Source: Acidithiobacillus ferrianus
GTDB taxonomy: Bacteria > Pseudomonadota > Gammaproteobacteria > Acidithiobacillales > Acidithiobacillaceae
DNA length: 64,000 nt
Direction: 5' to 3'
Assembly: GCF_010378095.1 (NCBI RefSeq)
Contig: NZ_WNJL01000035.1
Location: forward strand, 186,001-250,000
Position 1 is the first letter of the stretch. Each line of letters begins with the position of its first letter. This document shows positions 1 through 9,297 of the stretch, piece by piece. Position numbers and translations under genes: made by a program. A model generated the notes under the pieces. The model did not search any database. It was not told where the DNA came from and saw nothing but the letters and a program-made list of their open reading frames with translations.

Positions 1-253
1 GTTGCGTAACGCCATCCGTCCGTTGGTGACGGTGATTGGCATGATGATTCCGGCTATTTTCGTCGGTGGCGTATTGACCGAGAGCGTGTTCAATTATCCC
101 GGACTCGGCTGGCTCTTATGGCGCTCCGCGCTCGAACAGGACTATCCGACCCTGACCGCCATCGTCCTGCTGATTGGCATACTGACCATTCTCGGCAATC
201 TCGGTGCGGATCTCCTCAACAGCATTCTCGATGTGCGGGTGCGTTATGAGTAG
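1..253 (+). CDS. Oligopeptide-type ABC transporter permease, C-terminal fragment (DppB/OppB-like)
   Basis: The 5' part lies outside the window; the frame is open from base 2 and gives about 83 residues. The fragment shows hydrophobic segments and the loop AIFVGGVLTESVFNYPGLGWLLW, typical of the EAA-loop region where DppB/OppB-family inner-membrane permeases contact the ATPases. It overlaps the next permease by 8 bases (start 246, stop 251-253). With the following genes it forms a complete peptide/nickel-class importer; the substrate cannot be told from sequence. Confidence 0.85.
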   Translation, partial: LRNAIRPLVTVIGMMIPAIFVGGVLTESVFNYPGLGWLLWRSALEQDYPTLTAIVLLIGILTILGNLGADLLNSILDVRVRYE

Positions 254-1157
254 TCATCCCACTGGTATGGCCGTCAATACCCGTCTGGTGGCCCGGCCCG
301 TCCCCGGCCTGTTCACCCGGCTGTGGACCGGCTCCCTCAGCCACTGGGTCGGTCAGTACAGTCACCCGATGACCTGGACCGGTCTGACGATTTTCGTGCT
401 GCTGCTGCTATTTTCCTGGGGAGGGCCCTGGGTATATCCCGCCGATCCCCTGGCCATTCATGCCAACCACATCCTTCTCGCACCCTCCTGGCGGTTTCCG
501 CTGGGTACCGACAACCTCGGCCGTAATATGCTGGCACGGATGATGGCGGGCGGCAGGGTCACGTTGGAAGTCGGCTTGCTGGGTTCCTTCATCGCCCTCT
601 TCATGGGCGTCCTCTACGGCATGAGCGCGGCGTTGAGCCCCCGCTGGCTGGATAAGGTGCTGATGCGTCTGCTGGATGCCCTTCTGGCGCTGCCCGGTTT
701 GGTCCTGATGATTTTCTTTGCCGCCCTCGTTCCCTTGAACGCCCTGAGCCTGGTGCTGGTACTGGGGTTCCTCTCCTGGCCCGGCCTCGCCCGTATCGTG
801 CGTAACGAGGCCCTGGCCTATAAGGAGCGCGATTATGTTCTGGCCGCCCGGCAGTTTGGTGCGGGCACGTTTTATATCGCCCGCACCCACCTGATGCGCT
901 CCATGCTGCCCATCCTGATCGTGAACGCCACCTTCATGGTCGCCGATCTGATTCTCGCCCTATCGGGTCTGTCTTTTCTGGGGCTGGGGATTCAACCGCC
1001 GCACCCCTCCTGGGGGGGGTTGCTCAACGATGGGTTGCAACTGGTGATTATCGGTCCCTGGTGGCTGATCGTCTTTCCGGGGCTGGCGATCTTTCTCGCC
1101 ATCGTGGCCATGAATGTGCTCGGGCAGGGCCTGCTGGCCCGCCTGGAGGGCCGCTGA
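246..1157 (+). CDS. Oligopeptide-type ABC transporter permease (DppC/OppC-like)
   Basis: A 303-residue inner-membrane permease. The ATG at 246 is chosen because it overlaps the upstream permease stop; a start at 204 would run deep into that gene. The N-terminus is soluble, the first membrane segment is near residues 42-60, and the family features PLGTDNLGRN and the EAA loop (NEALAYKERDYVLAARQFGAG) are visible. It pairs with the upstream permease to form the channel for peptides or related solutes. Confidence 0.9.
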   Translation: MSSHPTGMAVNTRLVARPVPGLFTRLWTGSLSHWVGQYSHPMTWTGLTIFVLLLLFSWGGPWVYPADPLAIHANHILLAPSWRFPLGTDNLGRNMLARMMAGGRVTLEVGLLGSFIALFMGVLYGMSAALSPRWLDKVLMRLLDALLALPGLVLMIFFAALVPLNALSLVLVLGFLSWPGLARIVRNEALAYKERDYVLAARQFGAGTFYIARTHLMRSMLPILIVNATFMVADLILALSGLSFLGLGIQPPHPSWGGLLNDGLQLVIIGPWWLIVFPGLAIFLAIVAMNVLGQGLLARLEGR

Positions 1158-1158
1158 G

Positions 1159-2154
1159 ATGCGTGCGGTCATTCCGCCGAAGCCCGGTCCCGCCGGATTG
1201 CAGGTACAGGATCTCGGTGTCAGCTTCGGGCGCGGGCGCAAGGCCTTTGACGTGATCGACTCCCTCAGCTTCCAGGTGGGCGCCGGGGAGACCTTGGGGC
1301 TGGTGGGTGAATCCGGTTCCGGCAAGTCGATGACCGCAGCCGCGCTGATGGGTCTGCTGCCCTGGGGCGGACGTATCTCCGCCGGGTCGGTGCGGCTTGA
1401 CGGCACCGAGCTCACCCAGCTCTCGGCACCCGCCCTGCGCGCTGTGCGCGGCCGGGAGATCGGCATGATCTTTCAGAATCCGCTCTCGTCACTGAACCCC
1501 AGCCTGACCATTGCCCAGCAGATTGCCGAACCCTACCGGCTCTATGGTGGCGCTGACGCGCAGGCCGCCCGGACGCATGCCCTGGACCTGCTGCGAGAGG
1601 TCGGCGTACCCGATGCCGCCCGGCGCCTGGACGACTATCCGCACCAGTTCTCCGGCGGCATGCGGCAGCGGGTGATGATCGCCATGGCCCTGGTCTGCCA
1701 TCCGCGCCTGCTGATCGCCGATGAACCCACCACCGCCCTGGACGTGATCACCCAGGCGCAGATACTGCGCCTGATCCGGCGCCTGCAAAAGGCCCTGGGG
1801 ATGGCGGTGATTTTTATCACCCATGACCTCTCCCTGGTCGCCGAGCACGCCGATTCGGTGATGGTGCTCTATGCGGGCCGAGCGGTGGAGCAGGGACCCG
1901 CGGAAGCCTTTTTTCGGGCGCCCCGGCATCCTTACAGTCAGGCGCTGCTGCATGCCATCCCGCGTCTGGCGAAGCCGGAGGAGCGTTTGAGCGACATTGA
2001 CGGTCTGCCGCCGCGGCCGCAGGAATTTTCCAAGGGCTGTCGCTTTGCCCCCCGCTGCCCCGCGGTCACCCCGGAGTGTCTGAACGCCTATCCCCAAAGG
2101 CAGGGTGGCGCTCACCACTTTTACTGTATGCATCCGGTGGGGGGATCGGCATGA
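1159..2154 (+). CDS. Oligopeptide-type ABC transporter ATPase (DppD/OppD-like)
   Basis: A 331-residue cytosolic ATPase. Walker A GESGSGKS, signature FSGGMRQRV, Walker B LLIADEPT and the switch histidine (FITHDLS) are all present. The C-terminal tail holds the family cysteines ([12 protein letters not shown]) that mark OppD/DppD-type subunits. The ATG at 1159 follows GGAGGG at 1145-1150; an upstream in-frame start at 1114 would overlap the permease by 44 bases and is less likely. The stop overlaps the next ATPase start (ATGA). Confidence 0.93.
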   Translation: MRAVIPPKPGPAGLQVQDLGVSFGRGRKAFDVIDSLSFQVGAGETLGLVGESGSGKSMTAAALMGLLPWGGRISAGSVRLDGTELTQLSAPALRAVRGREIGMIFQNPLSSLNPSLTIAQQIAEPYRLYGGADAQAARTHALDLLREVGVPDAARRLDDYPHQFSGGMRQRVMIAMALVCHPRLLIADEPTTALDVITQAQILRLIRRLQKALGMAVIFITHDLSLVAEHADSVMVLYAGRAVEQGPAEAFFRAPRHPYSQALLHAIPRLAKPEERLSDIDGLPPRPQEFSKGCRFAPRCPAVTPECLNAYPQRQGGAHHFYCMHPVGGSA

Positions 2155-3182
2155 AGCCCTGGTTGGACGTGGAGGGCCTGGATGTCCGTTTTACGCTCGG
2201 TGAGGGAGGGCTGTTGCGCCGGAGCCAGGGTACCATTCACGCCCTGAGCGATATCCATTTTGGCCTGGAGCGGGGTGAGACCATGGGCTTGATTGGCGAG
2301 TCCGGCTCCGGCAAGAGCACTCTGGGCCGGGCGATATTGCGTCTGGTGCGTCCCACGGCCGGGGAGGTGCGCCTGGGCGGTGTGAACCTGAGCGCGCTCA
2401 GCGAGCGCGAAATGCGTCCATACCGGCAGCAGATGCAGATGGTGTTTCAAGACCCCTTCGATTCCATGAATGCACGGATGACGGTGGGGCAGATCATCAT
2501 GGAGCCCCTGCGGTTGCAGGGTATCGGCCGGACGGGCGAGCGCCGCGAAAAGGCCGCCGCTTTGCTGGAGCGGATGGGCCTCGACCGCCGGGCGATGCAC
2601 CGCTACCCGGGACAGTACTCGGGCGGGCAACGGCAACGCATCGCCATCGCCCGCGCGCTCTCCACCGCGCCCCGCCTACTGGTGCTCGATGAGCCCACCT
2701 CGGGCCTGGATGTGTCCATGCAGGCCCGTATCCTCAACCTGCTGCGCGACTTGCAGGGAGAGATGGCGCTCAGCTACATTTTTATCAGCCATGACCTCGG
2801 GGCCGTTGCTTATCTTGCGCAGCGTATTGCCGTGCTCTATCTGGGACGGATTGTGGAGATCGCCCCCACCGGGACGCTGATCGGTGCCCCGGCCCATCCC
2901 TACACCGCGTCCCTCATGGATGCCTTGCCGCTGATGGTGCGCCGCGGTGAAGCCGCGCATCTGCCGCTCCCGGTGGGAGAATCTCCGTCGCCGGTGCATC
3001 CGCCTTCGGGTTGCGCGTTTCATACCCGTTGCCCCAGGGCCGAGCCCCGCTGCGGCATGGAGCGCCCGTCTCTACGGAGCGTGTCCGCGGGGCATCAGGT
3101 GGCTTGCCATTTTCCCTTGGCGCGGATGGGCAACCCGCCGACGCCGGCAGGTCTCCCCCCATATTACGCAGCAGGGGGCTAG
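2151..3182 (+). CDS. Oligopeptide-type ABC transporter ATPase (DppF/OppF-like)
   Basis: A 343-residue ATPase partnering the preceding one. Walker A is GESGSGKST, the signature YSGGQRQRI, Walker B LLVLDEPTSGLD. The start at 2151 overlaps the upstream stop by 4 bases, implying coupled translation of a heterodimeric motor. The C-terminus carries the CAFHTRCPRAEPRC cysteine motif of the family. A possible start at 2076 lies inside the neighbour and was not used. Confidence 0.93.
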   Translation: MKPWLDVEGLDVRFTLGEGGLLRRSQGTIHALSDIHFGLERGETMGLIGESGSGKSTLGRAILRLVRPTAGEVRLGGVNLSALSEREMRPYRQQMQMVFQDPFDSMNARMTVGQIIMEPLRLQGIGRTGERREKAAALLERMGLDRRAMHRYPGQYSGGQRQRIAIARALSTAPRLLVLDEPTSGLDVSMQARILNLLRDLQGEMALSYIFISHDLGAVAYLAQRIAVLYLGRIVEIAPTGTLIGAPAHPYTASLMDALPLMVRRGEAAHLPLPVGESPSPVHPPSGCAFHTRCPRAEPRCGMERPSLRSVSAGHQVACHFPLARMGNPPTPAGLPPYYAAGG

Positions 3183-3269
3183 AAATGGCTGTTCTCCACT
3201 CTGTACCGGGCGAAGATATCCGCTTCCCAATATTTGGGGCGAGGATCTGGGGCGCTTGGGTGCAACATT

Positions 3270-4901
3270 ATGAAGATTCTGCATAAGCGCCTAAAATTTC
3301 TGCTGGGTGGCGCCATGGTCGCCATAACCGGTACAATGGCATCGGCCGGTCCGGTAAGCGCCCTGACCACGGTGACCGCTGTCGGGGTCGCGCCGCCCAT
3401 GAACGTAAATTCGCTCATGCCTGTGGTCAATAACGGTTCCACTGCCAACGCGCAGATCGTCACCCTCATGTTTCGCCCGCTGCTCTGGATCGGTACGAAT
3501 CTGCAGGTGGACTGGCAAAAATCTATCGCACAGTCCATAAAGGTCTCTCCGGATCGCCGTCATTTTATGATTCATTTGAAGCCGTGGCAGTGGTCGGACG
3601 GCCGCCCGGTTACCGCCGAGGATGTGCTGGCCTGCCTGAGGATGATCCAGCAATTCGGATCGCGTTATGCCTACAGAGGTATGGGCGGAATGCCGGAGAT
3701 CATCGAGAACGCCTTCGTCTCCAATCCAACGACTTTACAGATCAATCTGAAGCATCCGGTGAATCCCCTGTGGTTTGAACTCAATGGCCTCTCGCAGTTG
3801 ATGCCGGTGCCCGCCTGGCGCTGGGGTGGTTACCGTATCGATGCGTTGTTCAAGCATCAGGATGATCCAGGGTTGGTAAGCGTGGTCGACGGACCTTATC
3901 GGCTAAGACGCTTCATACCGGGTCGCTATATTGATTTTGTGGCGAATCTCCGCTATTCGGGATCGCCGCCCGTGTTGAAAAACCTGGGATTTCAGATGGC
4001 CACCTCTTCCGCGAGCGCCTTTTGGGCCTTGAAATCCGGCATTATCCAGGTCGGGATGGTTCCCCATTACCTGTATGATGCCCGTTGGAGGGTGCATGAC
4101 TTGCGGAGCTGCGTCAGTAACGGCGGATACGGTTTTAACTACGTGGCCTTGAATTTCACCAATCCAAAGGTGGCGTTTCTACGAGACGTAAAGGTGCGGC
4201 AGGCGTTGGAGCTGGCCATCAACCAGCCGCAGATCATCGGCATGGCGTTCCACGGAATGGGGGTGCCGAGTTTTAACCCGGTGCCCACTAACCCGGATAC
4301 CTACTTGTCACCGAGGATGAAGGCGCTGGTGGCCGACCCCTCGCGGGCCTATGATCCGCAAAAAGCGGATCGGCTCTTATCCGCCGCGGGATGGCACCGG
4401 GGACCGGACGGCGTCCGGGTGCGCGATGGCCGGAAGTTGATATTCACCATGATCGTGCCTGACATAAGCCAGACACTGGTGGCGGTGGGTGAGCTTTTAA
4501 AAGCGGATTGGCGGAGAGTGGGCGTGGATATGCGCATGCGCATCCTGCCGTTCAATCTGGAGTTGGCCAAATTACATCCGCACGGCACTTGGGATGCGGC
4601 TATGATTGTATGGTCCTATGATCCGGACTACTATCCGAGCGGGGATGGACTGTTTAACACAGGCGGTGGTTCGAACTACGGTAATTATAGTGATCAGAAG
4701 ATGAACCGGCTCATCGTGAGGAGCGCGGATGACAAGGGAGTTCATGCGCTTTACGAGTATGAGCATTATGCCGCCGACCAGGTGCCGGTACTGTTCCTGC
4801 CGTATCCTGAATACTTGGTCAAGTACGCTCCGACAATAACCCCTGCGCAACTGGATGAGTCCTTGTACTCCGTCTCCTGTAGACCGCTTGCCATACGCTG
4901 A
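3270..4901 (+). CDS. Family 5 extracellular solute-binding protein of the peptide ABC transporter
   Basis: A 543-residue periplasmic binding protein. A Sec signal is visible (basic KILHKRLK, hydrophobic stretch, likely cleavage after ASAGPVSA); no lipobox cysteine is seen. SBP_bac_5 features include the region PWQWSDGRPVTAEDV. The ATG at 3270 is preferred over a TTG at 3234 because it begins the signal peptide. It lies 87 bases downstream of the ATPases, so it probably belongs to the same operon. An imperfect match to any one substrate class means the ligand is unknown. Confidence 0.88.
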   Translation: MKILHKRLKFLLGGAMVAITGTMASAGPVSALTTVTAVGVAPPMNVNSLMPVVNNGSTANAQIVTLMFRPLLWIGTNLQVDWQKSIAQSIKVSPDRRHFMIHLKPWQWSDGRPVTAEDVLACLRMIQQFGSRYAYRGMGGMPEIIENAFVSNPTTLQINLKHPVNPLWFELNGLSQLMPVPAWRWGGYRIDALFKHQDDPGLVSVVDGPYRLRRFIPGRYIDFVANLRYSGSPPVLKNLGFQMATSSASAFWALKSGIIQVGMVPHYLYDARWRVHDLRSCVSNGGYGFNYVALNFTNPKVAFLRDVKVRQALELAINQPQIIGMAFHGMGVPSFNPVPTNPDTYLSPRMKALVADPSRAYDPQKADRLLSAAGWHRGPDGVRVRDGRKLIFTMIVPDISQTLVAVGELLKADWRRVGVDMRMRILPFNLELAKLHPHGTWDAAMIVWSYDPDYYPSGDGLFNTGGGSNYGNYSDQKMNRLIVRSADDKGVHALYEYEHYAADQVPVLFLPYPEYLVKYAPTITPAQLDESLYSVSCRPLAIR

Positions 4902-4921
4902 TCATATACGATAGAGCCGAA

Positions 4922-4941
4922 ATTTCCTGGGCGGAGGAAAT
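4922..4941 (+). repeat. Short hairpin after the binding-protein gene
   Basis: ATTTCCT and AGGAAAT form a perfect 7-bp stem with a 6-base loop just after the binding-protein stop. No T-run follows directly, so it is at best a weak or Rho-assisted terminator, or an mRNA 3'-end stabiliser, between the importer and the exporter gene. Confidence 0.35.
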
Positions 4942-5004
4942 CCTGACGTCTTGATTATTGCGCAATGACCGGCAATGAACACACATGAATATGGATAAGC
5001 CTCT

Positions 5005-6888
5005 ATGTATAAGATTTTTGAAAAGATGATCGATGTGTTCCGGGATCATGATGCGCATGAGATCTCCGACCCGACGCGCCGCTCTTCGGTATGGAAGTTC
5101 TACTGGCACTATGTGTCACAAGTCAAGGGATCCATGATCCTGCTCTTTGTCGTGGGGTCACTGACGGCGATCGTCGATTTGTCGATTCCGGTATTCATTG
5201 GAAAGATCACTGGATTCGTGGCGCATGCGAAGACGGATATTTTGCCCGCAGACGAGATGAGGGCCACACTTTTTATGGCGGTCATCATCATTATCGTCAG
5301 ACCCCTCATACACTTTTTCCATGATCTCGTGATCAATCAATCCATCGCGGCGAATTTTACCAATCTGATCCGCTGGCAGAATCATCGTGGGATTATTCGC
5401 CAGGGATGGAGTTTTTTTCAAAATGACTTCGCCGGGCGTATCGCCAATCGGGTGATGCAAACCGGTCCTTCTTTACGGGAAAGCACGGTGGCCACATTCT
5501 CGGCGGTATGGTACTTGCTGACCTATGGGCTGAGTTCGATCGTGATTCTTGCCCGGCAAAGCTGGAAATTGTCCCTTCCGGTTTTGTGCTGGTTTGTCCT
5601 CTACGGCATCTTGATGCGGTTTTTTATTCCGCGTTTGACCCAAAGATCCACTCTGCTGTCGAAGGCGAGATCGGGCCTGACCGGCGCCATCGTCGACAGC
5701 TATACGAATATCCATACCGTCAAACTCTTCGCGAAATCAGAGGATGAGGATCAATTCGTCAGAGATGCCCTGATCGACCATACTTCGGCCTTTCGTGCCT
5801 CGTTACGCATGGTTACCACCTGGATGACGTCGCTCACCCTCCTCAACACCCTGTTGCTGAGCGCTACGACCGGGGTCGGAATCTGGCTCTGGCAGCAGCG
5901 TGTCATTTCCGTGGGGATCCTGGTGACGGCGATTCCCTTGGTTTGGCAAATCGCCAACATGTCGGGTTGGGTGGCCAGCAATCTGTCGGCCATCTTTGAA
6001 AATATTGGTACGGTTCAGGATGGCATGCGGTCGGTGGACAGACCCCGGATCATGGGCGACTCGAGATCGGCAAAGCCTCTCGTATATCGGGAGGGGCGCA
6101 TTGACTTTGATCGGGTTTCTTTCAGTTACCATCAGCCCGACAGGAATAGGGTGGAGGCCATCAGGCACATAGACGATGTGAACTTGGTGGTCAGGCCCGG
6201 CGAAAGAGTGGCCATCGTCGGTCCGTCGGGATCGGGAAAGTCCACCCTGGTGAGTTTGCTGTTACGCTTTTTCGATGTGGATCAGGGCCGTATATTGGTG
6301 GATGGACAAGATATCAGGAACCTCCAGCAAGAGAGTCTCCGGCAATACATCGGCGTGGTTTCCCAGGACACCTCCCTGTTACATCGCTCGATTCTGGAGA
6401 ATGTGCGTTATGGCAGGCAAAAAGCATCCCGCGCCGAAGTGGAAGAGGCCTTGCGAAGGGCGCGTGCGGATGCCTTTGTGGATGATCTGGTGGATTCGCA
6501 CGGGCGTACCGGATTGAACGCGCGGGTAGGAGAGCGCGGGGTGAAACTTTCTGGCGGTCAACGGCAGCGTATCGCCATCGCTCGCGTATTCCTGAAAAAT
6601 GCGCCTGTACTGATACTGGATGAGGCCACCTCCGCACTGGACTCGGTGACCGAGCAAGAGATACAGGCGGAACTGGACGACTTGATGGCGGGCCGCACGG
6701 TGATCGCCATAGCGCACCGAATATCCACCATTGCACATTTTGATAGAATCGTCGTGATGATGGATGGCCGTTTGTTAGAGAGCGGAAACCACCAGGAACT
6801 GTTGCGGGCGAAGGGGCATTACGCCGAGTTATGGACCCGGCAAAGCCGGCCGATGCGTTATCGCCGGGATGCCCGCTGCGATGCCTGA
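5005..6888 (+). CDS. ABC exporter, fused membrane and ATPase domains (MsbA/MdlB-like half transporter)
   Basis: A 627-residue half transporter. Residues of about 30-345 form a six-helix exporter domain after a cytosolic N-terminus; residues of about 365-610 form the ATPase with Walker A GPSGSGKST, signature LSGGQRQRI, Walker B VLILDEATSALD and switch histidine IAHRIST. It should dimerise to export a lipid, peptide or drug; the substrate is unknown. It lies 103 bases after the peptide-binding gene in the same direction, so import and export may be co-expressed, but a small hairpin lies between them. Confidence 0.9.
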   Translation: MYKIFEKMIDVFRDHDAHEISDPTRRSSVWKFYWHYVSQVKGSMILLFVVGSLTAIVDLSIPVFIGKITGFVAHAKTDILPADEMRATLFMAVIIIIVRPLIHFFHDLVINQSIAANFTNLIRWQNHRGIIRQGWSFFQNDFAGRIANRVMQTGPSLRESTVATFSAVWYLLTYGLSSIVILARQSWKLSLPVLCWFVLYGILMRFFIPRLTQRSTLLSKARSGLTGAIVDSYTNIHTVKLFAKSEDEDQFVRDALIDHTSAFRASLRMVTTWMTSLTLLNTLLLSATTGVGIWLWQQRVISVGILVTAIPLVWQIANMSGWVASNLSAIFENIGTVQDGMRSVDRPRIMGDSRSAKPLVYREGRIDFDRVSFSYHQPDRNRVEAIRHIDDVNLVVRPGERVAIVGPSGSGKSTLVSLLLRFFDVDQGRILVDGQDIRNLQQESLRQYIGVVSQDTSLLHRSILENVRYGRQKASRAEVEEALRRARADAFVDDLVDSHGRTGLNARVGERGVKLSGGQRQRIAIARVFLKNAPVLILDEATSALDSVTEQEIQAELDDLMAGRTVIAIAHRISTIAHFDRIVVMMDGRLLESGNHQELLRAKGHYAELWTRQSRPMRYRRDARCDA

Positions 6889-7088
6889 GCAGCGGATATC
6901 CCTTGCGGGGCTGATTCGGTTGCCGGCGGGAGTTTCCGCGGCGGCGCAGCCCCCTTTTCAAAGCGGTCTCCCTGAGACAGGCTTCAGTCCGCCCCGTTGG
7001 CGGGGGCCGCTGCGCCCGTGGCAGGTTACCGGTTAGGAAAAGCGCCATCATCCCGAGCCACCCGATCGTTCCCAGGCGCGGACAGCGC

Positions 7089-7961
7089 TTGCCCATCATC
7101 GCCCTGCTGGTCGGCTCCAGCCTCTGGGGCGTGCTTTGGTGGCCGCTCCGCTATTTTGATGCGGCTGGTCTGCGCGGCGCATGGCTGATTTTCGCCATCT
7201 ACCTGCTGCTGGCGCTTCCTGCCGGGGTATGGTCCTGGCGCCGCCGCTGCGAATTACGGCGGCACGGCGGCTCGCTGGTCGGGCTGTTTCTGCTCGGCGG
7301 CTGGACCAATGTGGCCTTCATGCTGGCGTTGGTGCATGGGGAAGTCATCCGGGTGCTCCTGCTCTTTTATCTCTCCCCCGTCTGGGCCATTTTCGCCGCG
7401 CGGATCTTTCTGCGAGAGGCGATCGGCTGGCGCGGTGCCCTCGCTGTATCGCTGGCGGTCGGGGGGGCCGTCCTGGTGGTGAGTCATGGTCAGGGCTTCT
7501 CTTTCGCGGATCTGGATATGGATGATCTGCTGGCCATGTCCTCTGGTCTTGCCTTTGCGCTGAGTAATGTCGTCCTGCGTGCGGATACGGTGTTGGGTGA
7601 TCTGCACCGGGCCACCGCGGTATGGTGGGGTTGCGCGCTGATTGCCTTGCCCTTCGCGCTTTTCCAGCCTGTACCGGTACTGCCGTTGCCGGAATACGGC
7701 GGCCTGCTCGCCTTTTCCTGGTTGTGGATTGCCGGAGCGACGGTGGCTGTGCAGTTTGGGGTGGCGCGGATGCCGGTGGGTACTTCTGCCGTCATCATGC
7801 CGTTTGAGGTCATCGTGGGCGCGTTATCGGCCTGGTGGCTGGCGGGGGAGATGCCGACACTGTTGGAGTGGTTCGGTGGTGTGCTGATCTTGGCGGCGGC
7901 CCTTCTGCAGATCACCCGCAACCGCGGGCGTCCCATCTCCTTGGAAGAGGGCAGATGCTAG
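7089..7961 (+). CDS. EamA/DMT-family transporter
   Basis: A 290-residue hydrophobic protein with about ten predicted membrane segments and the internal two-fold repeat of EamA-type drug/metabolite transporters (for example SPVWAIFAARIFLREAIGW). The TTG at 7089 is the first start codon in this open frame; no ATG or GTG lies upstream of it in frame and no strong ribosome site is visible, so the N-terminus is uncertain. Its last 138 bases overlap the 3' end of the convergent phosphatase gene. The exported metabolite is unknown. Confidence 0.85.
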   Translation: MPIIALLVGSSLWGVLWWPLRYFDAAGLRGAWLIFAIYLLLALPAGVWSWRRRCELRRHGGSLVGLFLLGGWTNVAFMLALVHGEVIRVLLLFYLSPVWAIFAARIFLREAIGWRGALAVSLAVGGAVLVVSHGQGFSFADLDMDDLLAMSSGLAFALSNVVLRADTVLGDLHRATAVWWGCALIALPFALFQPVPVLPLPEYGGLLAFSWLWIAGATVAVQFGVARMPVGTSAVIMPFEVIVGALSAWWLAGEMPTLLEWFGGVLILAAALLQITRNRGRPISLEEGRC

Positions 7962-8597
7962 CGCTTCACTCCGGTCGATGATGCGTTCCGCTCCCCAGTC
8001 TTGCGGGTGGTCGCCGGCCTCCAGGTAACCCCAGGCGGCCGCCCAGCAGCGTGCGCCCGCCGCCTGACCCGCCGCCATGTCGCGGGGATCATCACCGATC
8101 ATGAGACTTTCGGCCGCCGCCACCCCCATTCGTGAGAGGGCGTGAATGATCGGCAAAGGGTCAGGCTTGGCGCGTGCCGTGGTATCCCCGCAGACGACCG
8201 TGTCGGGCGCTACGGGCAGTTGGAGCGCGGTAATCAGCGGCAGGGTCAAAAACGCCGGTTTGTTGGTCACGATACCCCAGGCTATCCCTCGTTCCGACAA
8301 CATCCGCAGAGTGCCCGTCATCCCCGGGAAGAGGGCGCTCCGCTCGCAGAGGTGGGCGGCGTAGGTTTCCAGAAACTCCGTGCGCATGGGGGCAAATTCC
8401 GGGTCTTCCGGATGCAGGTTGAAGGCGATACGCAGGAGTCCACGGGCGCCTTGCGAGGCGACCGGCCGGAGCATTTCGGGAGACATCGCCGGCAGACCAC
8501 GATCGGCTCGCATCCGGTTGGCTGCGGCCCCGAGATCCGGTGCCGTGTCCACCAAGGTGCCGTCGAGATCGAAGAGTACGGCCGCCAGTTCAGGCAT
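7824..8597 (-). CDS. gph: HAD-family phosphatase, phosphoglycolate phosphatase type (Gph/MupP-like)
   Basis: A 257-residue HAD hydrolase with motif I DLDGTLVDT, motif II/III region GIVTNKP and K in RAKPDP, and motif IV MIGDDPRD. The ATG at 8597 overlaps the ubiG stop by 8 bases. Family members are about 220-230 residues; the last ~35 residues here are an extension read antisense through the EamA gene. In an autotroph fixing CO2 with RuBisCO it could remove 2-phosphoglycolate. In Pseudomonas the phosphatase beside ubiG is MupP, a MurNAc-6-phosphate phosphatase, so that role is an alternative. Confidence 0.85.
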   Translation of the reverse strand: MPELAAVLFDLDGTLVDTAPDLGAAANRMRADRGLPAMSPEMLRPVASQGARGLLRIAFNLHPEDPEFAPMRTEFLETYAAHLCERSALFPGMTGTLRMLSERGIAWGIVTNKPAFLTLPLITALQLPVAPDTVVCGDTTARAKPDPLPIIHALSRMGVAAAESLMIGDDPRDMAAGQAAGARCWAAAWGYLEAGDHPQDWGAERIIDRSEALASALFQGDGTPAVAGDLQKGRRQDQHTTEPLQQCRHLPRQPPGR

Positions 8598-9297
8598 GGG
8601 GACCTGGTTTGCGCACATGACCGAGATAATTGACGCGGATGTCATCCGTGAGTCGCCCGCGATGGCGGATGGGATCGAAATGCATCCCTTTGAGCGTCAC
8701 GATTTGCAAGTGATTCTCGCGGATCATGGCCAGCCATTCGCTGGGTCGAATGAATTTTTGATACGCATGGGTGCCACGCGGCAGCAGGCCCAACACATAT
8801 TCCGCACCGACAATGGCCAGCAGATAACTCTTGGGGGTGCGGTTGAGGGTGGCGAAGAAGGCATCGCCGCCGGGGCGCAGCAGGCGGGCGCACGCGGCCA
8901 CCACGGTGGCCGGATCCGGGACATGCTCCAGCATTTCCATACAGGTGACAACATCATAGTGTGCCGGTTGCTCGATCGCCAGATCTTCCACGGCGATGCG
9001 TCGATAATCGATGGGCAGTTCGCCGGCGTCCGCATGGACACGGGCTGCATGGAGACTGTCTTCGGCCAGGTCGATGCCGGTGACTTCGGCCCCGCGTCGT
9101 GCCATGGCCTCCGCCAGAAGTCCACCGCCCGTGCCTACATCCAGCACTTTTTTGCCACGCAATCCACCGCATCCGTGGGCGATAAACTCCAGTCTCAGCG
9201 GATTGATCTCATGCAGAGTGCGAAAAGGTCCCCCGGTATCCCACCATTGATCGGCGAGGGCGTCGAATTTGTTGATTTCAGCCTGATCCATATTCAT
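8590..9297 (-). CDS. ubiG: Ubiquinone biosynthesis O-methyltransferase UbiG
   Basis: A 235-residue class I SAM methyltransferase. The SAM-binding motif VLDVGTGGGLLAEAMA and the UbiG features near the N-terminus (EINKFDALADQWWDTGGPFRTLHEINPLR) are clear. It methylates the two ring hydroxyls made during ubiquinone synthesis at the inner membrane. It overlaps mtaD by 4 bases (ATGA) and gph by 8, so the three are translationally coupled. MtaD releases S-adenosylhomocysteine-related products, so the cluster couples methylation with recycling. Confidence 0.95.
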   Translation of the reverse strand: MNMDQAEINKFDALADQWWDTGGPFRTLHEINPLRLEFIAHGCGGLRGKKVLDVGTGGGLLAEAMARRGAEVTGIDLAEDSLHAARVHADAGELPIDYRRIAVEDLAIEQPAHYDVVTCMEMLEHVPDPATVVAACARLLRPGGDAFFATLNRTPKSYLLAIVGAEYVLGLLPRGTHAYQKFIRPSEWLAMIRENHLQIVTLKGMHFDPIRHRGRLTDDIRVNYLGHVRKPGPHA

